From Haloferax mediterranei ATCC 33500 (GTDB taxonomy: Archaea; Halobacteriota; Halobacteria; Halobacteriales; Haloferacaceae): 64,000 nucleotides of DNA. A program made the position numbers and the translations under genes. The notes beneath the pieces are model-generated. The model searched no databases and had not been told where the DNA came from. It worked only from the letters and a program-made list of their open reading frames with translations. Below, one piece after another: positions 8,593 to 18,300 of this stretch (the stretch's first letter is position 1; every line of letters starts with the position of its first letter). The stretch spans positions 248,001 through 312,000 of the forward strand of contig NC_017943.1 in NCBI RefSeq assembly GCF_000306765.2, in the 5' to 3' direction.

Positions 8593-8807
8593 CATGGCAT
8601 GGCAGTTGGTGCTGGATAAGAGTGGAGTTTCGGTGCTGGCAGTATCAGACAGACCGTTGGTTCGACTATCGGCCGTCGAATAGATTCCGTCAGCGACATT
8701 GATTGTGTCCGCTGTTTCGCCGACTTCGCCGGTCTCACCGGCTAGACCCGTCTCAGTGGCTATTTCGTTGAGATATTGTTGCCGATTCCGGTCGACGTCC
8801 GGAACGG

Positions 8808-8969
8808 TCACCGTGCTTCCGCCAAGTCGACTGCGCTGTCGGACTGTATCCAATTGGATGGCTCGTCCCGCTCGTAAATGACCACGATTCCATAGTTGAC
8901 ATACGCGCCGTACAGGTCGTCTGCGACTCGGTCGGTGCTATCATCGGCTGGATTCTTGGATTCGCTCAT
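8808..8969 (-). CDS. Small acidic haloarchaeal protein (DUF7331-like)
   Basis: A 53-aa protein starting MSESKNPADDSTDRVADDLYG. The core VNYGIVVIYERDEPSNWIQSDSAVDL resembles a family of very short haloarchaeal proteins in which a beta-strand pair ends in a W-I/V-x-S-D/P motif. The function is unknown. The ATG at 8969 is preferred over an upstream in-frame GTG at 9056. Composition is strongly acidic, as expected for a real halophile gene. It is transcribed in the same direction as the flanking genes but is separated from them by untranslated DNA. An out-of-frame reading frame overlaps its end (8581-8853) but has no support. Confidence 0.6.
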   Translation of the reverse strand: MSESKNPADDSTDRVADDLYGAYVNYGIVVIYERDEPSNWIQSDSAVDLAEAR

Positions 8970-9326
8970 AGTTGTCTCCGCAATGCGCATTCGGGCAACC
9001 TCGCGCGTCGCAGTTTCGCGGCCGCCGTTAGAGCGCATCACAGTTCCACATCGCACCTACAATCCCGTATAAACACCCGAAGCGCCGGCCGGATTCCCGA
9101 CAATCCGGGTGAATTTACCCGATTCAGACTCACCTCTGTCTTCCGGTTTTACTGGAATCGCTCAAACGGAGCGAAAAACGGTCGGATGAATTTTATACCA
9201 GTTCTCTGCTTCCTGTCGGCGTCCCAGACCGATTAACAGTCACGATAGACACACGTGATTGACAGACACTGTGAATATCGAACGTGGACTGAACAACAGA
9301 AAGAAAGCGTATCCAGACGGACTGGT
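8970..9326. other. Intergenic region with a promoter module shared with 11532-11571
   Basis: No gene is evident. The block CACATCGCACCTACA (9047-9061) followed by CCCGTATAAA (9064-9073) nearly repeats the block upstream of the DUF11 protein gene (CACATCGCACCTGCA, 11532-11546; CCCGTATAAA, 11562-11571). Read on the minus strand each gives TTTATACGGG, then TGYAGGTGCGATGTG. The rest is unremarkable. Confidence 0.5.
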
Positions 9327-11354
9327 TTATCGCTCACGCTGCGTGACCGTGTGTTGGACGCAGTCCTCGGCAGTGGCCCGGTCGTCGACGAACAATCGCA
9401 CGCAGTTTCGAATCTCGTCGGTGGCGGGATATTCTTCCGGAACTTCTACTTCGATATACAGCGCCGGGAGGCACTCGCCCGGTTCTAGTCCGTCGGTGTT
9501 GGGATGCTCGGCGACAAGGGTGCCGTTACGTTGGGAGATACCCCACCCGTTGCCGCCCGCTCTTGCGAGGGTGATTCCGTCCGGTAACTCGTCAGTCACG
9601 TTGATGGGACCTTCTTCACACGGTACCTCGCCGTCGTTGCACACTTCGATGACGTAAGTTCCGGTGTCACCGAGTCTGAACGGTTCCTCCACGGTTTTCT
9701 CGACCGAGAGTGTACATTCCTCTGTCCCGTCACCACAGCAGTAGGTGACCGCGAGGTCCATGTAGTCGACTTCGGTGTCGTCGTGAATCATCACGTCAAG
9801 CCGACCATGCTGTCGGAGGTACGAGACCAAGTCGGCGTTCGGCTGGGAATGATTATAGAGGTCGGAGAGGTCCAGCGTCGTCTCGTGAGCACCGGTCTGG
9901 TTCTCGGACCATTGGACGGGGAAGATGCCGGGCGTGTTCCGTTCTCCCATGCTCTGACTCCAGCTGTACTCCTCGTCTTTCGTGCCGTCGTCGTGCCACA
10001 GCCCGAGCGACAGGAAATCGTTGTTGTCGTTGGCACCGTTCGGACGAGCGCGAAACGACAATGTCGCCTCGCAGATATCGCCCGCCAGCGGTGGCTGCGG
10101 AACCTCGAACGTGTGGGCGAACGGCTTGTTGATGCCGCTTTCGTCGAAGTCCCGAATGGGGAGGTCTATGCGCTCCTGTAGCCCTTGGCTGGGTGACGTC
10201 GCCTCGGTATTCCCGCCGGCGAACTCGTCGTCAGCACCGCCCTGGACGGCATGCTTGCCTTCGAGACACCGGATTTCGTCGCAGCCGGTGTCGTTGGCCG
10301 CATCCTCATCGCTGCCAAGCAGGTCGGCACAGTTGCGCAACAACTCGATATCCGTGGGGAATTCCTCGAAGGGCGCGATTTCAACCTCGACGACCAATGG
10401 CGGGAGACACTCGCCCGGTGCCAATCCACCGGGATTGGGGTGCACTGCGGTGATTGTCCCGTTGTCTACGGAGACTCGCCAGTCGTTTCCGGATGCCGAG
10501 GCGAACGCCACGCCGTCGGGGAGTTCGTCCTCGACGACGGCCGCGCGGGTACACTCGCCGTCGCCATCGTTGCACACTTCGACGACGTACGTACCCGTCT
10601 CACCGAACGCGAACTGCCCCTCGTGGTGCTTTTCGACCGAGAGGTCACAGCCGCCACAGCCACAGTCACAGTCGGCGTTCTCCGCGCGCATCTGGCCGAC
10701 GAGATTCACCCCGGAGACGACCTGTTGGGTGTCGCGTACGACCACCGTCAGGCAGTTCTCACCGGGCTGAAAGTAGCGTCGACTGGTGTACGTCTCCTCA
10801 ATCGGCGCACCTTGGAAATCACCGTCGCCGGAAAACGGCAGCGGATTCCCGTTCAGACGGATGTCCTCCACGAGGTCGTCGGCCTGTAGCGTCAGCGTTA
10901 GCTCCGGATTCCGGTAGCCTTCGTTGAGACAGAAGCAGTACGTGTACTCGTACTGCGTGTCTTCTTCGGGAAGGCGGCGTCCGCTGTCGGGTTCGAAGGA
11001 GATCCACTGGCTATCCTGGAACGTGGTGGGCCAGGAGTTGCTTCCAACCACGTCCGCGTCACGAGGCACTGTCCCCGCTCCGTTCTTCTCGTCGCCGGTC
11101 ACGTCCCAGTCGTCGTCCTTCGAGCCTGCCGGGATTAGCTCGTCGTCCGTCTGGTCGTAGCCCGTGTTGAGGTTGTATTCTACCGGCGGACAGCGGTCAC
11201 CGTGATCATCTTCGGGCACTTCGCGTTCGGTCCGCACGGTCGCGTTCCCGAAGTGCGTGCCGTTGGTCACCTGTCCATAGCCGGTCACTCCCACGACTCC
11301 GGTGATACCGATGCCCTGCAGAACCCGCCTGCGGGTGAGGTCGTCGTCGCTCAT
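9327..11354 (-). CDS. Secreted Cys-rich surface protein with two DUF11-type repeats
   Basis: A 675-aa exported protein of unknown role. An RRR-containing signal region (TRRRVLQGIGITGVVG, about 7-22) begins the protein from the ATG at 11354. Two homologous modules, each about 110 residues, begin CDLSVEKHHEGQFAFGETGTY and CTLSVEKTVEEPFRLGDTGTY. Both contain YVVEVCNDG/YVIEVCNDG, a DELPDG motif, and a GECLPPL or GECLPAL segment, the pattern of DUF11 (surface-protein beta repeats). A Cys-dense stretch (DCDCGCGGCDLS) precedes the first. Between them is a carbohydrate-binding-like beta region (GDICEATLSFRARPNG). The paired cysteines suggest disulfide cross-links, unusual for halophile exoproteins. 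No C-terminal PGF-CTERM anchor is visible. Confidence 0.8.
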   Translation of the reverse strand: MSDDDLTRRRVLQGIGITGVVGVTGYGQVTNGTHFGNATVRTEREVPEDDHGDRCPPVEYNLNTGYDQTDDELIPAGSKDDDWDVTGDEKNGAGTVPRDADVVGSNSWPTTFQDSQWISFEPDSGRRLPEEDTQYEYTYCFCLNEGYRNPELTLTLQADDLVEDIRLNGNPLPFSGDGDFQGAPIEETYTSRRYFQPGENCLTVVVRDTQQVVSGVNLVGQMRAENADCDCGCGGCDLSVEKHHEGQFAFGETGTYVVEVCNDGDGECTRAAVVEDELPDGVAFASASGNDWRVSVDNGTITAVHPNPGGLAPGECLPPLVVEVEIAPFEEFPTDIELLRNCADLLGSDEDAANDTGCDEIRCLEGKHAVQGGADDEFAGGNTEATSPSQGLQERIDLPIRDFDESGINKPFAHTFEVPQPPLAGDICEATLSFRARPNGANDNNDFLSLGLWHDDGTKDEEYSWSQSMGERNTPGIFPVQWSENQTGAHETTLDLSDLYNHSQPNADLVSYLRQHGRLDVMIHDDTEVDYMDLAVTYCCGDGTEECTLSVEKTVEEPFRLGDTGTYVIEVCNDGEVPCEEGPINVTDELPDGITLARAGGNGWGISQRNGTLVAEHPNTDGLEPGECLPALYIEVEVPEEYPATDEIRNCVRLFVDDRATAEDCVQHTVTQRER

Positions 11355-11700
11355 GCTGACACCCCCAGCCAGTCCGCTGGACTGTGTTGTTCCGCTTGGA
11401 GCGAGCGAGGGTGGTAGTCGTTTGGCTGTTCGTCCGTGGCCGTCGCACGGTCGGCCATGCGGGCCGGGTCGCCGGAGAGGGGACACTCCCGACCGGTGGC
11501 CCAACCATCGTACGTGGTCGCTTCAATTCGACACATCGCACCTGCAGTTCCCCCGCAGAACCCCGTATAAAGAGGCGACGCTCAGAGAGAATCCGGGGGA
11601 TTTCAGTCGAATCCTGCCGAATCAAGGCTCTGCAGTACGACGTTCTACCAAAGTGTGAAATTCACTATATTTGAAACGTCGGTGTGTTTAAATAGTAGTT
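11355..11700. other. Intergenic region between two minus-strand genes
   Basis: No gene is seen. It holds the promoter module described at 11532-11571 (TATA-like TTTATAC on the minus strand about 215 bases before the ATG of the DUF11 protein), so a long leader is possible. An in-frame extension of the DUF11 protein to 11504 exists but is Pro/Arg-rich, unlike halophile coding sequence. Confidence 0.5.
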
Positions 11701-12357
11701 TCAGACCGTTGGTGCTTCGTTGACGAGTGCTGAAAGCACACGCCGTTCGATTTTTCTGAGGTGCTCACTCACCGTTGCGGTTGTGACACCCAAGTGAGCG
11801 GCAATCTCCTCGTGGGTCGTTTCTCTCGGTGATTCGTAGTACCCGCGTTCGACGGCGACTGCGAGGACTTCGCGTTGACGGGAAGTCAACTTCGACCCGA
11901 GCGTTCGTGTTTCAGGTCGATACGGGCCTTTTCTGACGAGCGTTAAGTCAATCTCCGAAGGAATCGCGGCGGCGACCTGACTGAGCGTCCGCTCCTCACC
12001 AACCATCCGCAGTTCGAGTGCATCACCAATATGCGTGAAGGGAGGTTCGAAAATGACCTCGTGTGTCCGGGCGAGGTCGAACAATTCACGAATCGGGACG
12101 GTCGGCCGCCCGTGGATGTACACGAGCCCATTCGTTCCGTCCGGAACGTCGCTTTCGATGACGCCTCGATGGTTCGTGAGGTGCTTCCGTACGCGAGTCA
12201 GGTCCCCACGAAGGTGATACAGAAGGACGATTGAGCCGTCGTCGAGCGTCGTGACGGACCGGATTCGTTCGCGCGAGATTGACGGGTCCTCTGCAAGTAA
12301 CCGATTCGCCGGGTGGAAGTCGTCCTCGACGGAGACCCGTAGCGTAATCGAGTGCAC
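11701..12357 (-). CDS. HTH-10 (bacterio-opsin activator) family regulator
   Basis: A 218-aa haloarchaeal transcription regulator. The C-terminal HTH-10 domain (about 160-215) is clear: LTSRQREVLAVAVERGYYESPRETTHEEIAAHLGVTTATVSEHLRKIE. The N-terminal 150 residues (ITLRVSVEDDFHPANRLLAEDPSISRERI) form the BAT-type ligand or sensor half found in this family. The start is GTG at 12357; a TATA-like ATTAATATGG centred about 22 bases upstream suggests a leaderless mRNA. It diverges from the HXXEE membrane protein gene at 12551. The target is unknown; its own neighbourhood is a reasonable guess. Confidence 0.88.
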   Translation of the reverse strand: MHSITLRVSVEDDFHPANRLLAEDPSISRERIRSVTTLDDGSIVLLYHLRGDLTRVRKHLTNHRGVIESDVPDGTNGLVYIHGRPTVPIRELFDLARTHEVIFEPPFTHIGDALELRMVGEERTLSQVAAAIPSEIDLTLVRKGPYRPETRTLGSKLTSRQREVLAVAVERGYYESPRETTHEEIAAHLGVTTATVSEHLRKIERRVLSALVNEAPTV

Positions 12358-12550
12358 GAATGGTACTGTGCGGCCATATTAATGGACCTTTCTGGGTACG
12401 GCAGCACCGACATTCGCCCGGTGGGTGTAGTGATGACTGACCCATGATTGGATTGGTCCAACCGCGGAATGGACTGCGGTCGACACCGAGCGAACGACGA
12501 ACTGCTCGAAGCACTACAGGTTGTCGCGGTCACCTCGAACTGGAAGGGAG

Positions 12551-13159
12551 ATGTCTGAGATGACAGCTGGAAGTGGCTCGGTAGCGGAGCAATCACCCGC
12601 ACTGCGGTCGCGGGACGTGCTCGCTCCGGGAGTTGTCACCGTCCTGCTGGTCGGCGCGTTCACGTACTTGTCTCCCGGTCTCTCGTTGGTCGTCACGTTC
12701 GTCCCGGCAATCGTGCTGGCGTACAGTTGTCACCTCATGACGACCGTTCACCGGATGCCAGACCCCGAACGCGTTCTTCCCGTCTATCTGGTTGCGTTCG
12801 CGGTGCAATTCCTCCACTTCGCCGAAGAGTTCACCACCGGGTTCTACACCCGATGGCCCGTCGAAGTGTTCAACGCGGCACCGTTCGACCTGTCGACGTT
12901 CGTCCAGCTAAACATGGTCTCGTACGCGGCGTTCGCGCTCGGGGCCGTCGCTATCTATCGAGGAATCAAGGGACCGATGCTCGTCGTCTGGTTTTTCACG
13001 CTCATGGGCGTCATCGGAAACGGTATCCTCCATCCACTCTATCCGCTTTTCGCAACGGGAGAGTTCGGGTACTTCCCCGGTCTCTACTCGTCGGTTGCGT
13101 ACCTGCTCTTGGGTCCGATTTTGTTCGCTCGACTGTGGGAGGTCCGAACCACCACTTAG
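12551..13159 (+). CDS. HXXEE-domain membrane protein
   Basis: A 202-aa polytopic membrane protein. The HFAEEF motif near residue 90, inside a hydrophobic segment, defines the HXXEE family, whose conserved His and Glu residues lie in the membrane; its biochemical role is not established. Hydrophobic helices are at about 28-60, 80-92, 118-138, 142-165 and 175-195. The start is the ATG at 12551, although 12560 (MTAGSG) is possible. The stop overlaps the end of the convergent PhoD gene by 4 bases. Confidence 0.75.
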   Translation: MSEMTAGSGSVAEQSPALRSRDVLAPGVVTVLLVGAFTYLSPGLSLVVTFVPAIVLAYSCHLMTTVHRMPDPERVLPVYLVAFAVQFLHFAEEFTTGFYTRWPVEVFNAAPFDLSTFVQLNMVSYAAFALGAVAIYRGIKGPMLVVWFFTLMGVIGNGILHPLYPLFATGEFGYFPGLYSSVAYLLLGPILFARLWEVRTTT

Positions 13160-14778
13160 GGCTCTTGTAGACCTGGCGTTCCCGCTTCGACGACGAATCG
13201 CTTGTCCGTCCGCACGGGTGCGCCCGGTTCGGTCACGTAGTCAACGACCTGGAACTCAGTGACCCATTCATCGGGCGTCAGCGTACATCGCGTGTATCCC
13301 CGCCTGTTGTTGTTGTACTTGACGTTCTCGTTCTCTTTGACGACGTGCTTTCCGAAGACGCCCTCCTTGTTCCCGTTGATGTCGCTGAACTCGGAGCCGT
13401 CGCCGCCGGACGAAATCGACGTTCCGATGAACTCGGTTCCGATTGTCTTCGACTCGTTCTGTGCGCTTTTGATGTCGTTCGCCCAGTTGGAGTGGAAGTC
13501 GCCGGTGACGACGACGGGGTTGTTGACGGACGCTTCGAAGGCGTTCTTGACCGCCACTTGGTCTGCGACGTACCCGTCCCACTGGTCCATTCGGTAGCCA
13601 TCCGCTGCACCGCGTAAGAAGTCCATCTTCGCAAACGGAACCTGATTGGCGAGCACGTCCCACGTCGCGTTCGACGCTTCGAGATTGTTCACCAACCACG
13701 CTTGCTGCCGGTCGCCGAGAATCGTCCGGTTCTCCTTGAACCGCTTTTGACACGCATCAACAGTGAACGCGTCGCCACAGGCTTGGTCGCTCCGATACAG
13801 GCGCGTGTCGAGGACGTTGAACTCGACGAGGTCGCCGAACGTATAGTTCCGGTAGAGTTTCTGGTCGGGACCGTCCGGTTTCTGTTCCAACCGGAACGGC
13901 ATGTGCTCGTAGTAGGCTTTGAACGCCGCGGCCCGACGTTTGAGGAGTTCTTCGACAGTCTGCTTGTCGGGGTCCTGCGGCACGTCGCCAGCCCAGTTGT
14001 TGTCGACTTCGTGGTCGTCGCGGGTGACGAGCCACGGGGCACTTGCGTGGGCGGCTTGGAGGTCAGCGTCCGACTTGTACAGTCCGTACTGAAGCCGATA
14101 TCGGTCGAGTGTCGTCGGCTCGGACCGGTACGCCTGCGGAACGGCCGTATCGCGAACGCCACCGTTCGGACCGATACCGTACTCGTAGATGTAGTCTCCG
14201 AGGTGAACAATCAGGTCGAGTTCGTCCGCCGCCATGTGCTTGTAGGGCGTGTAGAACCCGTCATACCAGGCTTGACACGACGCGAATCCAAATCTGAACT
14301 CCTCCGGGGTTGCCCCGACTTCCGGAGCGGTCTTCGTTCGACCGACCGGACTGCGGTATCCACCGGTTCTAAACTGGTAGTAGTACTCGGTATTCGGGTC
14401 GAGGTTCTGCACGTTGACGTGGACCGAGTGGGCGTGAGCGGGGTCGGCGAACACGTTCCCGGTCTGAACAACAGGAGTCATATCTTCGGACTCCGCGACA
14501 GTCCACTGGACCGGAACGCGTTTATCCGGCATTCCACCGCCGCGCGTGAGCGGGGATGGGGCGAGGCGAGTCCAAAGAATCACGGAATCCGGCAGGGGGT
14601 CGCCGGAAGCGACTCCGAGCGAGAAGGGGTCTGCTTTGAATCGACCGTGTTCATCAACTGCTGCGGCTTGTCCCGAAGCACCGAGAACTGCGAGGGCTGT
14701 TGCACCGCCGGTTCGCTGCAAGAAGCGGCGGCGACTGTGCGCGTTCGGGTCTGGAGACGGCGGGTTTTCTACGTCCAT
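13156..14778 (-). CDS. phoD: PhoD-type alkaline phosphatase/phosphodiesterase, Tat-exported
   Basis: An extracellular metallophosphatase releasing phosphate from mono- or diesters. The 540-aa protein has a twin-arginine signal (SRRRFLQRTGGATALAVLGAS, about 15-35). A PhoD N-terminal domain follows (FSLGVASGDPLPDSVILWTRL, 52-72), then the metal-site motifs FGFASCQAW (about 160), VHLGDYIYEYG (about 185), TRDDHEVDNNWAGD (about 252) and VVTGDFHSNW (about 425). These match the Fe/Ca site of PhoD enzymes, including the conserved cysteine. It probably serves phosphate scavenging. The promoter is AT-rich just upstream (14780-14830). It is not in an operon; it converges with the HXXEE gene. Confidence 0.92.
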   Translation of the reverse strand: MDVENPPSPDPNAHSRRRFLQRTGGATALAVLGASGQAAAVDEHGRFKADPFSLGVASGDPLPDSVILWTRLAPSPLTRGGGMPDKRVPVQWTVAESEDMTPVVQTGNVFADPAHAHSVHVNVQNLDPNTEYYYQFRTGGYRSPVGRTKTAPEVGATPEEFRFGFASCQAWYDGFYTPYKHMAADELDLIVHLGDYIYEYGIGPNGGVRDTAVPQAYRSEPTTLDRYRLQYGLYKSDADLQAAHASAPWLVTRDDHEVDNNWAGDVPQDPDKQTVEELLKRRAAAFKAYYEHMPFRLEQKPDGPDQKLYRNYTFGDLVEFNVLDTRLYRSDQACGDAFTVDACQKRFKENRTILGDRQQAWLVNNLEASNATWDVLANQVPFAKMDFLRGAADGYRMDQWDGYVADQVAVKNAFEASVNNPVVVTGDFHSNWANDIKSAQNESKTIGTEFIGTSISSGGDGSEFSDINGNKEGVFGKHVVKENENVKYNNNRRGYTRCTLTPDEWVTEFQVVDYVTEPGAPVRTDKRFVVEAGTPGLQEP

Positions 14779-14887
14779 CTATACGATAGCACACTTTATT
14801 CTATAATAGGGTTTTGTAATATTATAGAGTTGAATAATATATTAATAGTGCCGACTAATTGGTCGTTGTATCAATCGGTGTTACTAT

Positions 14888-14955
14888 GTGCGGATTCGTA
14901 TCGCTGAGTAATAACCGAAGCGTGCGAATTCGTATCGCTGGGTGATAACCGAAGA
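14888..14955. repeat. 34-bp tandem direct repeat, two copies
   Basis: Copy one (14888-14921) and copy two (14922-14955) share GTGCG-ATTCGTATCGCTG-GT-ATAACCGAAG with four mismatches. The unit sits directly before a gene fragment, so it may be a replication-slippage scar or a remnant of iterons. No function is assigned. Confidence 0.65.
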
Positions 14956-14966
14956 CATCCCGAGAC

Positions 14967-15161
14967 ATGTTTCTCGCCCACGCCCGCGACAACGTTGTTC
15001 GAGTAACCGAATCAGAGGCGATGGAGAACGCGTTTGTGGCTGCCGACGCGCCCGTGGAAACGTTCTATTCGGACACCGGTGGACACGAGTTCCACTTCAG
15101 TACGTGGTGTGTCGAAACAGTGAGGCCCCGAACCGCTGATTTTCTTGAGCAGGTGTTGTAA
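14967..15161 (+). pseudogene. C-terminal fragment of an alpha/beta-hydrolase
   Basis: Sixty-four residues resemble only the tail of a dienelactone-hydrolase/prolyl-oligopeptidase-like enzyme. ESEAMENAFVAADAPVETFYSDTGG corresponds to the last core helix and strand, and GHEFHFSTW holds the catalytic histidine. TADFLEQVL is the usual end. The nucleophile and acid are missing and a stop codon lies in frame just upstream (TAA, about 14946-14948), so this is a truncated remnant, probably non-functional. Confidence 0.55.
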
Positions 15162-15213
15162 GTAGTTGGTAATGACAATATTACGACCATAATTAGTAGC
15201 CTCGCTCTCAACT

Positions 15214-15226
15214 GTATAGTAGCGTT
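15214..15226. repeat. Solo arm related to the MITE-like repeat
   Basis: GTATAGTAGCGTT is identical to the outer end of the 1796-1878 inverted repeat, but no second arm is present nearby. It sits between the hydrolase fragment and the giant-operon promoter and may be an IS-end footprint. Thirteen bases is short, so chance cannot be excluded. Confidence 0.35.
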
Positions 15227-15346
15227 CCATCTCTATAAGAGAAACTCAGTGGTGGGAGACTATTCAATCGAATGTTCTTTTTATCATACCTTACCAGTGA
15301 TGTAATTCTCCGTGACTGTTTTCAGATGTGTAATGAATAATGATAT

Positions 15347-18300
15347 ATGTCAACTATCCTCATACAAGACACACTCCTGCTATCACCCGAATGGCAGCCG
15401 TGGAACCAGATGGAGGGAACAGGTACCCTATTCGAGGAAGGGAAACTCACAGATGTCGAAGAGGACTGGGGGGCGAATGGTGTCACCCTGTCTGCAACAC
15501 TTTCCGTCGAACAACCCGACCCAATCGAAATCGGTGGGTTCGATGTTTCGGTCGGAAAGCCGGACGCTGGTGCGGTTGAATTCGACTTTTCTCTTACCTT
15601 CGACTCTGAGCCACTATTCGCGGCTATTTCGGTCATTCTGTTGGCGAAAGGCGTCATCACCGTCAAAGACGTCGAACGCACGGCCGACAAACTCGGTATC
15701 GACTCGAACGCGCTCAATCTCCAGCAGAACCCCGAATACTTCCACGATATCAACTCACTCGGCCATGTACGGGCCGAGTTCGGCCTTCCAGAGGTTCATC
15801 TACTGCTTCCGGGTGAACACCTCCGCGTCGGTCGGCGAGTGACCCAAAACGGAAACACAGTCGGAATCGAACCAGTCGCCGACGACCCGCGACCGACCAC
15901 GAAACTCGTGAACCCGACGGTGGTCGCCGACACGAAAGACGGTGCCTCGATTTCGGTCGGCGGTCCACAGGACGTTACGCTCCCGCCGCTGTTAGTCCGA
16001 GGAAGCGGTATCGCATTAGAGTTCGAGGAGGTCGCTCCAGACTTCTCTTCTACCTCCGGCCACCCATCGGTCACGGAGATGGACGGCTACGACGCCTCGT
16101 GGCAAGGGCTCTACGTCGGGGAAACGACCGTCTGGGGGTTAGACGAACTCCTCCCGTTCCTCCCCGACGAACTCGACTCTTCGAATGCCGACGGAGGGTC
16201 TGGGAACGGCGGCGGAAACGGAAGCGGGGCAAACGGCGGCAACGGGTCGAATAACGGCGGCAGCACTTCGGCCGGCGGCTCCCGTCTGACGTTCTCGGAG
16301 TGGCTCATCGACGAGAACGGGGCGACCGGGTCAGTCTCGTTCGTCGTTCCGCCGGCGAGTAGCCGTGACGAACTCCTCCAACTCAGGAAACTCACGCTCG
16401 GATTCGACAGGGGTTGGGTGCCGACGACCCTCGCGGCCGATGTCGCCCTCGATTTCTCGACGCTCTCGAACGACGACGGCGACGACCTCGGCGGACTCGG
16501 CAACGACGGAACGCTCTTGCTCGGCACCGATTTACGGTACGACCCGTCGCCCGAGGCACCGCCGGCGCGGTTCGGCTTTGATTTCGTCGTCCGCGGCGGC
16601 GACGACGACGCATTTCTCCACCTCGGAACGGGAGCACTGGGAAGCGCAGCACCCGTCGTGTTTGCCGTGATGGCAGGGTTGACCGCCCCGCTCGACACCG
16701 AACTCGGCGTCGTCATGGCATCGATGGCGGCCCTCGAAGCGCGGGGCGACCTCGAAACGAAGCGAATCGCCATCAAGGAACTGTCGTTCAGCTACGCGCC
16801 CGAAAAGCGGACGGCGAACGGAACGGACTACTGGGCGCGCGTCCTCACCGTGTCCGTCTCGACGAGTGTCGAGTCGCAACTGCAGCTCGATGCCGCTGAT
16901 ATCGACACCCCGCTCGGCCTCGGGCTGAACGACCTCACTTTGACATGGGTCCTCAATCACGGCGAGTTACAGAAGGCGGGAGCGACAAAGCAACCGAATC
17001 CGGTCGCTGTGTCGTGGGAACTCGACGACATCAGCGTGACCCTCTCGGCCAATGCCAACCTCGCAAACGTGGTCACCATCACCGATGTCAGTCTACGAAA
17101 GACCGACGAGGAGTTCCTCATCGAACTCGGCGTCGAAGCCAGCGGGAGCGGTGACGTCGCAATCGGCGGCCTTCCGGACGCGGTCGTGTTAGCCTTCGAC
17201 GCGAAGAAACCCGACGTCGGGGATTTCAAAGGCGTTCGCTTGAAGCAAGGCGGTCAGCCGATAACCATCTTGGCTCCGGGGACGCTGTACGCTTCGGGGG
17301 AGATGACGACCGGAAAAGACGCCATCAGCCAGTTCCCGGAACCGGCACAAGGGACGTGGGAAAGCGGCATGGTCGGGTCGCTACAGGCGTTCGTCGTCGG
17401 AAACGGAACGGCGAAAAAGCCGGCAGACCACCGTAAGCGGTCGAGCTACCAGTTCACCTTCGACATCGACCTGCTGTCGGCGCAGAGCAGTGGCGGGATG
17501 ACGACGCTCGTCGTCACTATCGACGGAACGTTCACGCCGGGGATTCCCCTCGGAACGTCCGGTGCGGCGCTGTACGGACTCGGATTGCTGTACGCGCAAA
17601 ACGCCCAACCAGCACTTCCGCAGGATGGCGACCTCCCCGAGTGGTACATGAACGAATCGCCCCAGTACACAACCGACGCGCCGAAGTGGGAACCGGCGCT
17701 GGACGAGTGGGGCTTCGGTGCGAGCGTGGTGCTCGGGTCGGCCCCCGACGAGGCCCGGTCGTGGAGTGCAAAGGCCGGACTGTTCCTGATGCTCCCCGGC
17801 CCCGTCATCATGATTGCGGGAAAGGCGGACATGTTCTCGGGGAAGCCCTCGATGGGCGGGGGGTCCTCGCCGCCGTTCGCCGCGGTCATCGTCCTCGACT
17901 TCGAAGACGACGTATTCTCAATCGATATCAAGGCCGACCTCTCGCTTCCGGAGGATAGTGACGCCGACTTAGTCGAACTCGACGTTCCCGTCGAGCTATT
18001 CGTCGACCTGCAGAACGCCGAGCAGTTCTATCTCTACTTCGGACGCTATCAGCCGAAAGAAAAGCGCGTGACAGCGCTCGCGCTCGGGATGCTCGACATC
18101 TCGTCGTACCTCATGCTCGACGGGCGAACGATTGCCGGACTTCCGATGGGTGACCTGCCGGGACTGGCGCTCGCACTCGGTGGTGAGGCCCGAGTCAAGT
18201 GGGGTCTCGATGCCGACGTTATTCAGTGTTATCTGTACGCCGAAGCAGCGTTCCACCTCGGCGTCTCGCTGGCTGATCCGCCGCTTCTCGTCGGGATGGT

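Larger units (their letters stand above)
14779..15346. other. Junction region between phoD and the giant-gene operon
   Basis: This stretch holds a 34-bp tandem repeat (14888-14955), a hydrolase gene fragment (14967-15161), a single MITE-arm-like sequence (15214-15226) and the probable promoter of the giant operon (TATA-like TTTTTATCA around 15278-15286). It looks like a scar of past insertion or deletion immediately upstream of the giant genes. Confidence 0.55.

Noticed and set aside
8581..8853. 90-codon minus-strand frame overlapping the small DUF7331-like gene
   Set aside because: It overlaps a better-supported gene in another frame and has no recognisable motif, although composition is mildly acidic.
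13702..14907. 401-codon plus-strand frame antisense to phoD
   Set aside because: It is a shadow of the phoD gene, which has a full set of PhoD motifs; the antisense product is basic and has no domain.
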